A DNA stretch of 64,000 bases, from contig CAKPCL010000003.1 of assembly GCA_934141605.1 (NCBI GenBank), positions 58,564 to 122,563 of the forward strand. Direction: 5' to 3'. The position numbers and the translations under genes were made by a program. Within the stretch, counting starts at the first letter, position 1; each line of letters begins with the position of its first letter. Below the pieces are notes generated by a model. The model was not told where the DNA came from, searched no databases, and worked only from the letters and a program-made list of their open reading frames with translations. Origin of the DNA: an uncultured Clostridia bacterium (lineage in GTDB: Bacteria; Bacillota; Clostridia; TANB77; CAG-508). Positions 42,665 to 51,838 of the stretch are shown here, one piece after another.

Positions 42665-44239
42665 TTATTTATGCCAATCCTTTATATTATAAAATTGATA
42701 AAACCAGTTTGGTTCTAATGTTCCAGCTAATTCTTGATTATATGCTACCGTATATTTATTATTATATAAACTAACATATGGCATTTCTGTTTTATATATT
42801 TCGCCCAAGCGCTTATAATCTTGTTTTAACTTTTCTTCATCATTTAAATTTTTAACTTCATTAATTAAATTTGTAACTTCTTCATTTGAATAATTTGCTA
42901 AATTATCTTGTCCAAAAAATGTAGATATATCAGGGCTTACAGATAAATTTACACTACACAAAATCATATCATAATTTTTATTATTTATATAATTTTGATA
43001 TTGTGTATCTGTTGCTTTTATTAAATTTATCCTAAATCCTTGACTTTCTAATTGTTGCTTAATATTTTCTGCAACAGATACTCTGTTAGTATCAGTTGAT
43101 TTTACAACAAAATTTAACGATATTCTTTGAGTTTTGTAGTTTTCAGTTTTTTGCCAATATTTATTTTTATAGCTCCAGCCATCATCAATCAGTATTTGTT
43201 TAGCCTGTTCCAAATTATATCCAGAACTAGAATCTTGCTCATTATATATCCAATTTCCATAGTCTAACAGAAAGCTTGAAACATAATAATTGTTTGAATA
43301 TACACTTGAAACAATATTTGATTTATCTATTGAATATCCAATTGCTTTTCTTACACTTACTTGTGATAATAATTGATTTTGTGTATTAAATGCAATAAAG
43401 TCATGTTCTCTACCTTTCATTTCTTTTGAAAGATATCCTATTGTGCCTATATATTCTTTTAAATTACTATTTTGTGTACTTATTAAATCAATATTTCCAA
43501 TTTTAAATGAATTATATAATTCTCCTACACTAGAAAATATTGATATTGTTATTTTATCTAGTTTTAAATTGTTCATCTCTGGATAATATTCATTTTTAGT
43601 TAAAATCAAAGATGAATTTTGTACTTCACTAACTTTATACATTCCTGTTCCAACTGGCACAATATTGGCATCAAATTGCTTATCACTATAATATTTGTTT
43701 GATAATATTGGAAATGTTAAATTATATTCAAAAAACGGAACTTCTTGGCTAAGTATAATTCTTACTGTTGTATCATCTACAATTTCTACATTTGATACAT
43801 ATTGTACATTTGAAGAATATATTGTATCTGAGTCTTTTAACCTATCTATCGTAAATTTTACATCTTCTGATGTGAATTTTTCTCCATTAGAAAATTTTTT
43901 ATTGTCTTTTAATTTTATTATATATGTTACTTCATTTTGTTTTGCCCACTCTTTTGCAAGACAATTTTCTGCTTTATAATCTGATGTTAATGTAATTAAT
44001 GGTTCAAATATTATTTTTGATATATCTTGAACATTTTTATTTTTGCTTAATATTGGATTTATGCTATCAAATTCTGCTACTCCTAATTTGATTTCTGTTA
44101 TTTCTTTCTCAATTTCTTCTTTAGGTTCATATATTTGTGCTTCTTTTTTCTGTTCATCTTTTTTTATTTTTACAATTGCAAATATCATTATAACTATTGC
44201 AAATATTATAAAAATATATTTAAAGTAGTTTGATTTCAT
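42665..44239 (-). CDS. SBP5-family peptide or solute-binding protein
   Basis: A 524-residue family 5 extracellular solute-binding protein. N-terminal membrane segment (residues 7-25) without a lipobox cysteine, so it may stay anchored by an uncleaved signal. Conserved stretches are KFSNGEKFTSEDVKFTIDRL near residue 118, PVGTGMYKV near 196, VRKAIGYSIDKSNIV near 297 and LEQAKQILIDDGW near 347. No ABC permease or ATPase genes adjoin it, so the transporter must be elsewhere or its role differs (for example sensing). Confidence 0.85.
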   Translation of the reverse strand: MKSNYFKYIFIIFAIVIMIFAIVKIKKDEQKKEAQIYEPKEEIEKEITEIKLGVAEFDSINPILSKNKNVQDISKIIFEPLITLTSDYKAENCLAKEWAKQNEVTYIIKLKDNKKFSNGEKFTSEDVKFTIDRLKDSDTIYSSNVQYVSNVEIVDDTTVRIILSQEVPFFEYNLTFPILSNKYYSDKQFDANIVPVGTGMYKVSEVQNSSLILTKNEYYPEMNNLKLDKITISIFSSVGELYNSFKIGNIDLISTQNSNLKEYIGTIGYLSKEMKGREHDFIAFNTQNQLLSQVSVRKAIGYSIDKSNIVSSVYSNNYYVSSFLLDYGNWIYNEQDSSSGYNLEQAKQILIDDGWSYKNKYWQKTENYKTQRISLNFVVKSTDTNRVSVAENIKQQLESQGFRINLIKATDTQYQNYINNKNYDMILCSVNLSVSPDISTFFGQDNLANYSNEEVTNLINEVKNLNDEEKLKQDYKRLGEIYKTEMPYVSLYNNKYTVAYNQELAGTLEPNWFYQFYNIKDWHK

Positions 44240-44353
44240 AATCCACCTCTATCTTTGGTACTATACCCTTTAATTAAAACACTTTTATTATAAATTCATA
44301 AAACATAATTGTCAAGTTTTTCATGAGCATTACTTCTATCTTTTTATATAAAT

Positions 44354-44496
44354 AGTTACAATTCAGTAAAATTTTAAAATGTTGATATATTAATATTTTT
44401 TGTAAAAAACATATCTGGGGTCTACCTATAGGTCTTTTACTACAAAATATTAATATATCAACATTTATAGCAATTAATTTTTACTAAATTGTAACT
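44354..44496. mobile_element. MITE-like element, copy 2 (inverted, overlapping the feoB 3' end)
   Basis: Terminal repeats AGTTACAATTCAGTAAAA (44354-44371) and TTTTACTAAATTGTAACT (44479-44496). The internal inverted repeat with TGATATATTAATATT is present. The central part is in opposite orientation to copies 1 and 3 (reverse complement contains AAAAGACCTATAGGTAGACC). The right end carries the last four codons and the TAG of feoB. Confidence 0.8.
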
Positions 44497-46601
44497 ATAA
44501 ATAATCTAGCAATATTATATACAAGTGTTGTACACATACAAAGCACAATTCCACAAATCGTAGGAATTGCAAAAGCAAGCCCAGTCCACTTCCAACTACC
44601 AGTCTCCTTTTTTATAGTTAAAAGTGTAGTAGTACATGGGAAATGCAAAATTGTAAACAACATTACATTCATAGCAGTTAGCATATTCCAACCATTTTGA
44701 ATTAAAATCTGTCCTATTTGTGCCGTATCTTCTATATTTACTAACGCACCTCCCTTTAAATAAGACATCAAAATTATTGGCAAAACTATTTCATTTGCAG
44801 GCATTCCCAAAATAAAAGCCGTTAAAATATATCCATCTAATCCCATCAATTGTGCAAATGGATTTAGGAAATTCGCAATTATTGAAAGTAAACTTGTTCC
44901 ATTTATTGCAACATTAGCTAATATCCAAATCAATAATCCTGCAGGTGCTGCAACTGATATCGCTCTTCCAAGCACAAATAATGTTCTATCAAATATAGAA
45001 CGCACAATTATTTTTCCAAATTGTGGTTTTCTATATGGAGGTAGTTCTAACACCATTGATGATGGTATTCCTTTTAAAATTGTATTTGATAATATCTTTG
45101 AGATTATTAATGTTAGGAATATTCCAAATATTATGACTATTATAACAGCTACTGTTGATAAAATTGATGATAAAAATCCATTGCCTCCCGCATATGCTCC
45201 TGCTATAAATATTGTTGCTATTGATATTAAAAATGGAAATCTTCCATTACATGGTACTAAATTATTGGTTAATACAGCAATTAATCTTTCTCTTGGTGAA
45301 TCTATTATTCTACAACCTGTTACGCCACAGGCATTACAGCCAAATCCCATGCACATTGTAATCATCTGTTTTCCGCTACAACATGCCTTTTTAAAAAAGC
45401 CGTCCATATTAAATGCTATTCTTGGCAAATAGCCTAAATCTTCTAATATTGTAAACAAGGGGAAAAATATTGCCATTGGTGGAAGCATTACAGCAATAAT
45501 CCATGTTAAAGTTTGATATACACCATTTATAAGCATATTTGAAAGCCATAATGGACAATTTATATAATTTGCAAAATTTACTAATTTATCTTGAAAATAA
45601 TTAAATACATTAAATAATAATTCTGAAGGATAATTTGCTCCAATTATTGTAATCCAAAAAATTATTCCCAAAAACAAAATCATTATTGGAATTCCAAATA
45701 ATTTTGATGTCAAAATTTTGTCTATTTTTTGGTCTTTTTCTCTGTAATTTTTGTTCTCAAATGTACATACCTGTTTTGAAACATCTTCTGCTTTTTTCAT
45801 TATGTCTGCAACTATTTTGTCTTTAAAATTTTGCTTAGTTATATTATCTTTAAATAATTTTTTTCTTACTTCTGATAATTTTTTTGATATTTCATCATTT
45901 TCTAAATCTAAATTCAAATTTTTCTGAATTGATTTTAATATTTTTTCTTCGCCATCTATTAATTTTATTGATATCCACCTAGACAACTTCTTTGATATTG
46001 CAATATTTCTTTTTTCTTGTATTTGCCAAAATGGATTATCCATACTTATAATTTCTTCAATTTCTGGTTCATATTTGACTTCATTTGCAGCTGGTACAAT
46101 TTCACCAATGCACACTTTATAAATCATATCTTTTAAGCTTTCTAAAGTATGCTTATCTCTTGCAGTTGTTCCCACAACTGGTACTCCTAGCAATTGTTCT
46201 AACTTTTTTAAATCAATTTTTATTTTTTTCTTTTTAGCCTCATCTAATAAATTTACACATACTATTATATTATCTGTTATTTCCATTATTTGAAATACCA
46301 AGTTCAAGTTTCTTTCTAAACATGTACTATCAACTACGATTATTGTTACATCTGGATTTCCAAAGCATATATAATCTCTTGCTATTTCTTCTTCTTCTGA
46401 ATTTGACATTATAGAATATGTTCCCGGTATATCTATAAATATAAATTCTTTGTCTTTTATAATTGATTTTCCAGTTGCGTTAGCTACTGTTTTTCCTGTC
46501 CAGTTTCCTGTGTGTTGGTGCATTCCTGTTAAGCTATTGAATATTGTTGATTTTCCTACATTTGGGTTTCCCGCTAATGCCACTGTATATGTATCTTTCA
46601 A
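44484..46601 (-). CDS. feoB: Ferrous iron transporter FeoB
   Basis: A 705-residue Fe2+ uptake protein. The N-terminal GTPase has GNPNVGKST (G1), DIPGTYSI (G3) and NLLDE (G4); the membrane domain has about nine helices with two Gate motifs (CMGFGCNACGVTGCR with conserved cysteines, and the later GMPANEIVLPIILMSY). No feoA gene adjoins it. The last four residues (IVTI) and the stop come from the terminal repeat of MITE copy 2, so the native C-terminus was altered by insertion. Confidence 0.95.
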   Translation of the reverse strand: MKDTYTVALAGNPNVGKSTIFNSLTGMHQHTGNWTGKTVANATGKSIIKDKEFIFIDIPGTYSIMSNSEEEEIARDYICFGNPDVTIIVVDSTCLERNLNLVFQIMEITDNIIVCVNLLDEAKKKKIKIDLKKLEQLLGVPVVGTTARDKHTLESLKDMIYKVCIGEIVPAANEVKYEPEIEEIISMDNPFWQIQEKRNIAISKKLSRWISIKLIDGEEKILKSIQKNLNLDLENDEISKKLSEVRKKLFKDNITKQNFKDKIVADIMKKAEDVSKQVCTFENKNYREKDQKIDKILTSKLFGIPIMILFLGIIFWITIIGANYPSELLFNVFNYFQDKLVNFANYINCPLWLSNMLINGVYQTLTWIIAVMLPPMAIFFPLFTILEDLGYLPRIAFNMDGFFKKACCSGKQMITMCMGFGCNACGVTGCRIIDSPRERLIAVLTNNLVPCNGRFPFLISIATIFIAGAYAGGNGFLSSILSTVAVIIVIIFGIFLTLIISKILSNTILKGIPSSMVLELPPYRKPQFGKIIVRSIFDRTLFVLGRAISVAAPAGLLIWILANVAINGTSLLSIIANFLNPFAQLMGLDGYILTAFILGMPANEIVLPIILMSYLKGGALVNIEDTAQIGQILIQNGWNMLTAMNVMLFTILHFPCTTTLLTIKKETGSWKWTGLAFAIPTICGIVLCMCTTLVYNIARLFIVTI

Positions 46602-46672
46602 AAAATCACCACCTTAAATTTCATATTACAATATATGTTTTTTCTTTAAGATAATGACTATAAAAATCAATA

Positions 46673-46701
46673 AAAACACTATCATTTTATTGTAGTGTTT
46701 T
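46673..46701 (-). terminator. Terminator overlapping the ptsI stop
   Basis: AAAACACT and AGTGTTTT with a 13-base loop; the ptsI stop codon at 46687 is in the loop. On the minus strand TTATTGATTTTT follows. Confidence 0.65.
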
Positions 46702-48381
46702 CATTAAATATTCTTTTATTTCTTCAGTAGTTGATAATTTCAAAGTTTCATTTGCTAGCTTCTGACAGTCTGTTAGATTTAATTGTTTAATTAATTTTCT
46801 AACTTGTAAAATTTTATTTGCGTTCATCGAAAATTCATCTAAACCTAATCCTACTAATAACGGAATAAAGGCTAAATCGCCAGCCGCTTCTCCACACATA
46901 CCACATAAAATATTATTCTTGTGTGCTCCTTCAATTGCACTTTTTATTAATCTTATAACAGCAGGGTTAAAATGAGTATATAAATTTGCTACTTTTTCAT
47001 TTCCTCTCTCAACAGCAAGCGTATATTGAACTAAATCATTTGTGCCTATACTAAAGAAATCGCACTCTTTCGCTAATTCTTCAGCCATCAATGCAGCTGA
47101 TGGTATTTCAATCATAATTCCAATTTCTATATTTGGATTAAAAGGTACTCCCTTTTCTGTTAATTCCTCTTTTACTTCTTGAATAATTTTTTTAGACTCC
47201 CTTAACTCCTCTATTGAAGAAATCATCGGTAGCATTATTGATAAATTCCCATAGCTACTTGCTCTTAATATTGCTCTTAATTGAACCTTAAATAGATTAG
47301 TATTGTCTAAAAAAATTCTAATTGCCCTATATCCTAAAAAAGGATTATCTTCTTTTGGCAATTTCATATATTTTAAATCCTTGTCTCCTCCAATATCTAA
47401 TGTTCGTATAACTATTTTCTTATTTTTAAGTCTCTCTGCAACTTTTTTATATGCCTCAAACTGCTCATTTTCTGTTGGAAAATCTTCAGAATTCATGTAC
47501 AAAAATTCACTTCTAAATAATCCAATTCCTTCTGCTGTATTATTTATTACAAGTTCAACATCTTGTGGCACTCCTATATTTGCCCAAAGTTCAACATGAT
47601 GTCCATCTTTTGTAGTTGATATTTCGTTTTTGTATGTTTTCAATTTTTCTTTTTCTTTTTTAGCTTTTTCTTTTAATTCTTTAAATTTTATCCATTTATC
47701 TTCAGTTGGATTTATAAAAATCTCTCCAGTTCCACCATTCATAGCAATAACATCATTTTCATTTACTTGTTTAATTATATTTCTAATCCCCACAACAGCT
47801 GGAATTTCATGTGTTCTCGCCATAATAGCCATATGTGAGTTAACTCCACCTACTTCTGTAATAATTCCAGATATATTTTCTAAGTTCAGTTTTGCAGTGT
47901 CTGATGTTGTTAGCTCATTTGTAATAAGAATTGTATTAGGTGGTAATTGTGATAAATTGACTTCTTTTTTGTTAAGGATTTTATTTAAGACTTTTCTCTT
48001 CATATCAGCTATGTCTGAACTTCTGGCAGACATATATGGATCTTCCATTTCTTCGAATATTTTAATTATATTATCAAAGCCAATTTCTGTGGCATATGCT
48101 GCATTACACTTTTCTTTTTCTATTATTTCTATTGTTTCTTGTATCAGTGTAGGGTCTTGTAATATCATTAAATATGCTTGCATTATGTCTTTTTCTGTTC
48201 CAGATAATTTTGTTATCAATTTTTCTATATCTTCTTCTACATTATGGATTGCATTATAAAAATTTTGTTTTTCTAATTCGACATCTTCAATCTTTATCTT
48301 TTCTGGTTTTATTTCTTCATTTTTTAATATTATTGCTTTACCTAGTCCAATACCTTCTGAAATGCCTTTTCCATTTAGCAT
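46687..48381 (-). CDS. ptsI: PTS enzyme I (phosphoenolpyruvate-protein phosphotransferase)
   Basis: A 564-residue enzyme I. The phosphorylated histidine is in GGVNSHMAIMARTHEIPAVVG (usually GGxTSH; Asn here) near residue 190. PEP-binding motifs RTLDIGGDKD and SIGTNDLVQYTLAVER, and the active cysteine in NILCGMCGEAAGD, are present. It passes phosphate from PEP to HPr. It is the last gene of the operon fruK-fruA-ptsH-ptsI. Confidence 0.96.
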   Translation of the reverse strand: MLNGKGISEGIGLGKAIILKNEEIKPEKIKIEDVELEKQNFYNAIHNVEEDIEKLITKLSGTEKDIMQAYLMILQDPTLIQETIEIIEKEKCNAAYATEIGFDNIIKIFEEMEDPYMSARSSDIADMKRKVLNKILNKKEVNLSQLPPNTILITNELTTSDTAKLNLENISGIITEVGGVNSHMAIMARTHEIPAVVGIRNIIKQVNENDVIAMNGGTGEIFINPTEDKWIKFKELKEKAKKEKEKLKTYKNEISTTKDGHHVELWANIGVPQDVELVINNTAEGIGLFRSEFLYMNSEDFPTENEQFEAYKKVAERLKNKKIVIRTLDIGGDKDLKYMKLPKEDNPFLGYRAIRIFLDNTNLFKVQLRAILRASSYGNLSIMLPMISSIEELRESKKIIQEVKEELTEKGVPFNPNIEIGIMIEIPSAALMAEELAKECDFFSIGTNDLVQYTLAVERGNEKVANLYTHFNPAVIRLIKSAIEGAHKNNILCGMCGEAAGDLAFIPLLVGLGLDEFSMNANKILQVRKLIKQLNLTDCQKLANETLKLSTTEEIKEYLMKTLQ

Positions 48382-48420
48382 ATAACCTCACCTCTTTTTT
48401 ACTAAACTATTTTTTATTAG

Positions 48421-48506
48421 ATGTTGATATATTAATATTTTGAAACAAAAGACCCAATGGAAGACCCTAGCTATGTTTTTTGTAAAAAATATTAATATAT
48501 CAACAT
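48421..48506. mobile_element. MITE-like element, copy 3 (core only) between ptsH and ptsI
   Basis: The internal inverted repeat (48421-48441 and 48486-48506) and central AAAAGACCCAATGGAAGACC match copies 1 and 2, but the terminal repeats are missing or decayed (a remnant TTTTTACTAAACT lies at 48396-48408). It ends 2 bases before the HPr stop codon. Confidence 0.75.
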
Positions 48507-48508
48507 TA

Positions 48509-48766
48509 TTATAAATTAAAATTTAAAAAATGCCTCAATTCATCTAATGCCACACTTTCATCTTCACCATCACACAAAATCTCTATTTCTGTTTTAGACT
48601 TAATACCCGCCGACATAATCATAAGCGGAGATTTAGCATTAATCACCTTATCATTTAAAACTAATTTAACATCACAATTATACTTCATTGCAATTTTTGC
48701 AATTTCTGTAGCAGGCCTAGCATGAAGCCCTGTCTCATTATCTATCAAAACTTTTTCTTTTACCAT
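48509..48766 (-). CDS. ptsH: Phosphocarrier protein HPr
   Basis: An 85-residue HPr. Histidine 15 is in ETGLHARPATEIAKIA and the regulatory serine (target of HPr kinase) is in NAKSPLMIMSAG. It carries phosphate from enzyme I to the fructose-specific IIA domain. It lies 3 bases after fruA and is separated from ptsI by a MITE core. Confidence 0.95.
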   Translation of the reverse strand: MVKEKVLIDNETGLHARPATEIAKIAMKYNCDVKLVLNDKVINAKSPLMIMSAGIKSKTEIEILCDGEDESVALDELRHFLNFNL

Positions 48767-48769
48767 ATT

Positions 48770-50674
48770 TTAATCCCTCTCCCACACATTTTTCTTTAAC
48801 GCCACCATAATTCCCATTGCTACAAAAGAACCAACAACTAATGCCACTACATACCAAAGCCAATTCCCAATTAAAGGCAATACAAATATTCCACCATGAG
48901 GTGCCATTAAAGTACAATTAAATGCCATAGATAATGCTCCTGAAATTGCTGACCCTATTACACAAGCTGGCAATACACGAATAGGGTCTGCTGAGGCAAA
49001 TGGTATTGCTCCCTCAGAAATAAATGATAATCCCATAATATAGTTTAATAAACCTGCTTGTCTTTCTTTTTGTGGTAGCTTTTTTGGAAAAAATGTTGCA
49101 AGAAGTGCTATTGCAAGCGGAGCAACCATTCCTCCTATCATAACTGCTGCCATAATTTCATAATGCCCTTCTGCTAACATACCAGTCCCAAAAGTATATG
49201 CCGCCTTATTAACAGGCCCTCCAAGGTCTACTGACATCATACCTGCTAAAATCGCTCCTAATATTATTTTGTTTACACTACTCAAAGAAAAAAGAAAATT
49301 ATTTAAACCTGTATTTATTGCTGCTACAAATGGATTTATTATTAACATTATTATTCCTATTAGTAGTATCCCTGCAACTGGATAAATTAAAATTGTTCTA
49401 ATTCCTTCTAAGCTTTTAGGCATAAATTTAAGTAATTTTCTTAGAAAAACAATAACATAACCACCTATAAATCCTGCAAGCAATGCTCCCAAAAATCCTG
49501 AGCTTACCAAAACTTCTTCTGGATTACTAAATGATGTAAATGTTGTTCCTGCTTTAGCTATTGCTCCTCCTACAAATCCAACTACTAATCCCGGTCTATC
49601 TCCAATACTCATTGCTATATAGCCAGATAAAATTAATAGCATAAAATCAAATGCCATACCACCAATTGTTTTGAAAAAGGCTGCTACTGGTGTATTCATA
49701 CCAAAATTTGATGGATTTATTGAATAATCATCTAACAAAAATGCTATTGCTATTAAAATTCCTCCACCTACAACAAATGGCAACATATGTGTAACACCGT
49801 TCATTAAGTGTTTATATATTCCTCTTCTTTGTTTTTCGTTATTGCTTTCACGATTACTTGTTGTATGATGATAAGTTGGTATTTCTTCTGAATTTAATGC
49901 TTTTTCTATTAATTCCTTTGGCTTACGAATACCTTCTGTTACCCCTACTCTAATAAGTTTTTTTCCGTCAAATCTTGATAAATCCACATTAACATCTGAA
50001 GCAATTATAATTGCTTTTGCATTTTTAATTTCTTCTTCTGTAAGTACATTTTGTGCACCAGATTGTCCTTGTGTTTCTATTTTTATAGCATGTCCTAATT
50101 CTTTTCCCATTTTTTCTAAACTTTCAGCTGCCATATATGTGTGAGCTATTCCTGTTGGACAAGAAGTAATTCCCAATAATTCATAATTTTCTTTTTCTTC
50201 TATTTCTTCTTTATTTTTTTCTTTTTCAGCTTGGTCAATTATTTCTAAAAATTCTTCTTTAGATTTAGCATTTATTAATTTTTTTCTAAATTTTTCGTCC
50301 ATTAATAATGTAGATAAACGACTTAAAACTTCTAAATGAACATTATCTTTATTATTAGGAGCTGCAATTAAGAATAGTAATTTAACTGGTTTTTCATCTA
50401 ATGCTTCAAAATCTACTCCGTTAGGTATAACCATTGCAGCAAGGCCAGGAGCTGATACACTATCTCCTTTTCCATGTGGTATTGCAATTTCTTCACCTAT
50501 TCCTGTTGAACCTTCTTTTTCTCTTTTTAAAACTAACTCTAAATATTTATCTTTATCTGTAATATTTCCATTATTATTCATCAATTCTACTGCTTGTTCT
50601 AATAGTTCTTTTTTGTTTGAAGCTTCTACATTTAAATTAATAGAGCCTTTTTTTAACAAATCTGTAATTTTCAT
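48770..50674 (-). CDS. fruA: Fructose-specific PTS enzyme IIABC
   Basis: A 634-residue fused transporter. IIA (residues 1-145) has the active histidine in AIPHGKGDSV; IIB (about 165-265) has the active cysteine in ITSCPTGIAHTYMAAESLE; IIC (about 290-630) spans the membrane, with AAYTFGTGMLAEGHYE and GGPVNKAAY. It takes up fructose as fructose 1-phosphate, the substrate of fruK just upstream. The start lies inside the end of fruK (38-base overlap) with AAGGAGG within fruK. Confidence 0.95.
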   Translation of the reverse strand: MKITDLLKKGSINLNVEASNKKELLEQAVELMNNNGNITDKDKYLELVLKREKEGSTGIGEEIAIPHGKGDSVSAPGLAAMVIPNGVDFEALDEKPVKLLFLIAAPNNKDNVHLEVLSRLSTLLMDEKFRKKLINAKSKEEFLEIIDQAEKEKNKEEIEEKENYELLGITSCPTGIAHTYMAAESLEKMGKELGHAIKIETQGQSGAQNVLTEEEIKNAKAIIIASDVNVDLSRFDGKKLIRVGVTEGIRKPKELIEKALNSEEIPTYHHTTSNRESNNEKQRRGIYKHLMNGVTHMLPFVVGGGILIAIAFLLDDYSINPSNFGMNTPVAAFFKTIGGMAFDFMLLILSGYIAMSIGDRPGLVVGFVGGAIAKAGTTFTSFSNPEEVLVSSGFLGALLAGFIGGYVIVFLRKLLKFMPKSLEGIRTILIYPVAGILLIGIIMLIINPFVAAINTGLNNFLFSLSSVNKIILGAILAGMMSVDLGGPVNKAAYTFGTGMLAEGHYEIMAAVMIGGMVAPLAIALLATFFPKKLPQKERQAGLLNYIMGLSFISEGAIPFASADPIRVLPACVIGSAISGALSMAFNCTLMAPHGGIFVLPLIGNWLWYVVALVVGSFVAMGIMVALKKNVWERD

Positions 50675-51597
50675 TATTTTCCTCCTTATTTAAAATATCA
50701 AAAAAGTTAAAAATTTCTTTTTCTGTTGCTAAAAACATTGAATTAGCAGTAGCTGTTCCTGCTGCCACTCCCATTTTAAGTGCTTTTTCATAATTATTAA
50801 AGTTTTTATATCCTGCTATAAATCCTGCTACCATTGAATCACCTGCTCCAACAGTATTGATTTTTTTATTTTTATTATTTATTTTTAATGTGTATAAATA
50901 GCCATTTTCATCTAAAAATATTGCTCCTTTGTTTCCCATAGAAACTAATACATTTTGTGCTCCTTTTTCTTGTAATTTTTTTGCATATTCAATTACTTGC
51001 TTACCGACTAGAGATTTTGACATTAAATATTTCGCCTAGTTCATCTTTATTGGGTTTTATTAGAAATGGTTTATATTTTAGTGTATTTAATAAAAGCTCT
51101 CCTGTTGTATCTATTATGATTTTTACATTTTTTCTTTCTAGCTTTTTGCAAATATTCTGATATATATTATTTTCTATTCCTTTCGGTACACTCCCTGATA
51201 ATACTAGTATATCTCCATTTTGAATTTTTTCTATTTTGTCATATAATAATTCTATATATTGGTTATTAATAAGTGGTCCTTTGCTGTTTATGGCTGTTTC
51301 TCTGTCTTTTTCTGCTATTTTCACATTGATTCTTGATGTTTCATTTTCAATTTTTACAAAGTCAGTTTTTATTCCGTATTCTTTTACTTTTCTTTCTATT
51401 TCGTTTCCTACAAAACCTGCTATAAATCCTAATGCTGTTGTTTCTAAGTTTAATTCTTTTAATATTATTGAGACATTGATTCCTTTGCCTCCTGCTAATA
51501 TAACTTCTTTTTCGCTTCTATTTATTTTTCCTGTTTTTAAGTTATTTATTTTGATTGTGTAGTCTAATGCAGGATTAAATGTTATTGTATATATCAC
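50637..51597 (-). CDS. fruK: 1-phosphofructokinase, needs +1 frameshift at CGG
   Basis: A PfkB-family kinase making fructose 1,6-bisphosphate from fructose 1-phosphate. The N-terminal half (MIYTITFNPALDYTIKI; GGKGINVSIILKEL) and C-terminal half (VLVSMGNKGAIF; TVGAGDSMVAGF with the catalytic aspartate) are in different frames. The zero frame ends AGT CGG TAA. Skipping C51006 joins VKISS to GKQVIEYAKKLQEKG. Nothing else is broken, and the total of 319 residues is near normal for the family. Overlaps fruA by 38 bases. Confidence 0.85.
51004..51006 (-). other. +1 frameshift site AGT-C-GGT in fruK
   Basis: The minus strand reads ATC TCT AGT CGG TAA in the zero frame. Skipping the C at 51006 gives GGT AAG CAA GTA ATT and the whole second half of the kinase. 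The stop codon is immediately after CGG, as at the HAD site. Confidence 0.8.
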
Positions 51598-51711
51598 ATT
51601 TTTTCTCCTTGTTTAATTCTTTCTATTATTTTAAATGTTTCCCAAAATGAAAAAATAATATTCATTTCTTTTTATATTTAACAAAATCAAAGTTTTAAAA
51701 TTTAATAATAT

Positions 51712-51794
51712 TTGCAATTTTATGTAAAATGTGTTAATATTATTGTCATAGGTGTTTACCATTGTACCTATTTTCCAAATTGCACCAATTGGTG
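51712..51794 (+). promoter_or_regulatory. Promoter and palindromic leader of the 51839 gene
   Basis: TTGCAA (51712-51717), 17-base spacer, TAATAT (51735-51740): each element matches 4 of 6. The leader contains the perfect 12-bp palindrome CACCAATTGGTG (51783-51794) and AGGTGTTTACCATTGTACCT just before it. These could be an operator or RNA structure. Confidence 0.4.
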
Positions 51795-51838
51795 TATGTC
51801 ACTTATCAAATTTTTTTAAACTTAAAGGAGGAAAAAAA

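Noticed and set aside
3209..51006. The five frameshifts as ordinary sequencing errors
   Set aside because: Not fully excluded, but errors usually change homopolymer length; here a C is added before GG in five unlike contexts, always restoring Gly. No common longer motif that could cause systematic base-calling error is visible.
3209..51006. P-site tRNA slippage (prfB-like) as the only mechanism
   Set aside because: TTT to TTC would allow re-pairing, but AGT to GTC, ATT to TTC and CAA to AAC would not. Skipping of the A-site C fits all five better.
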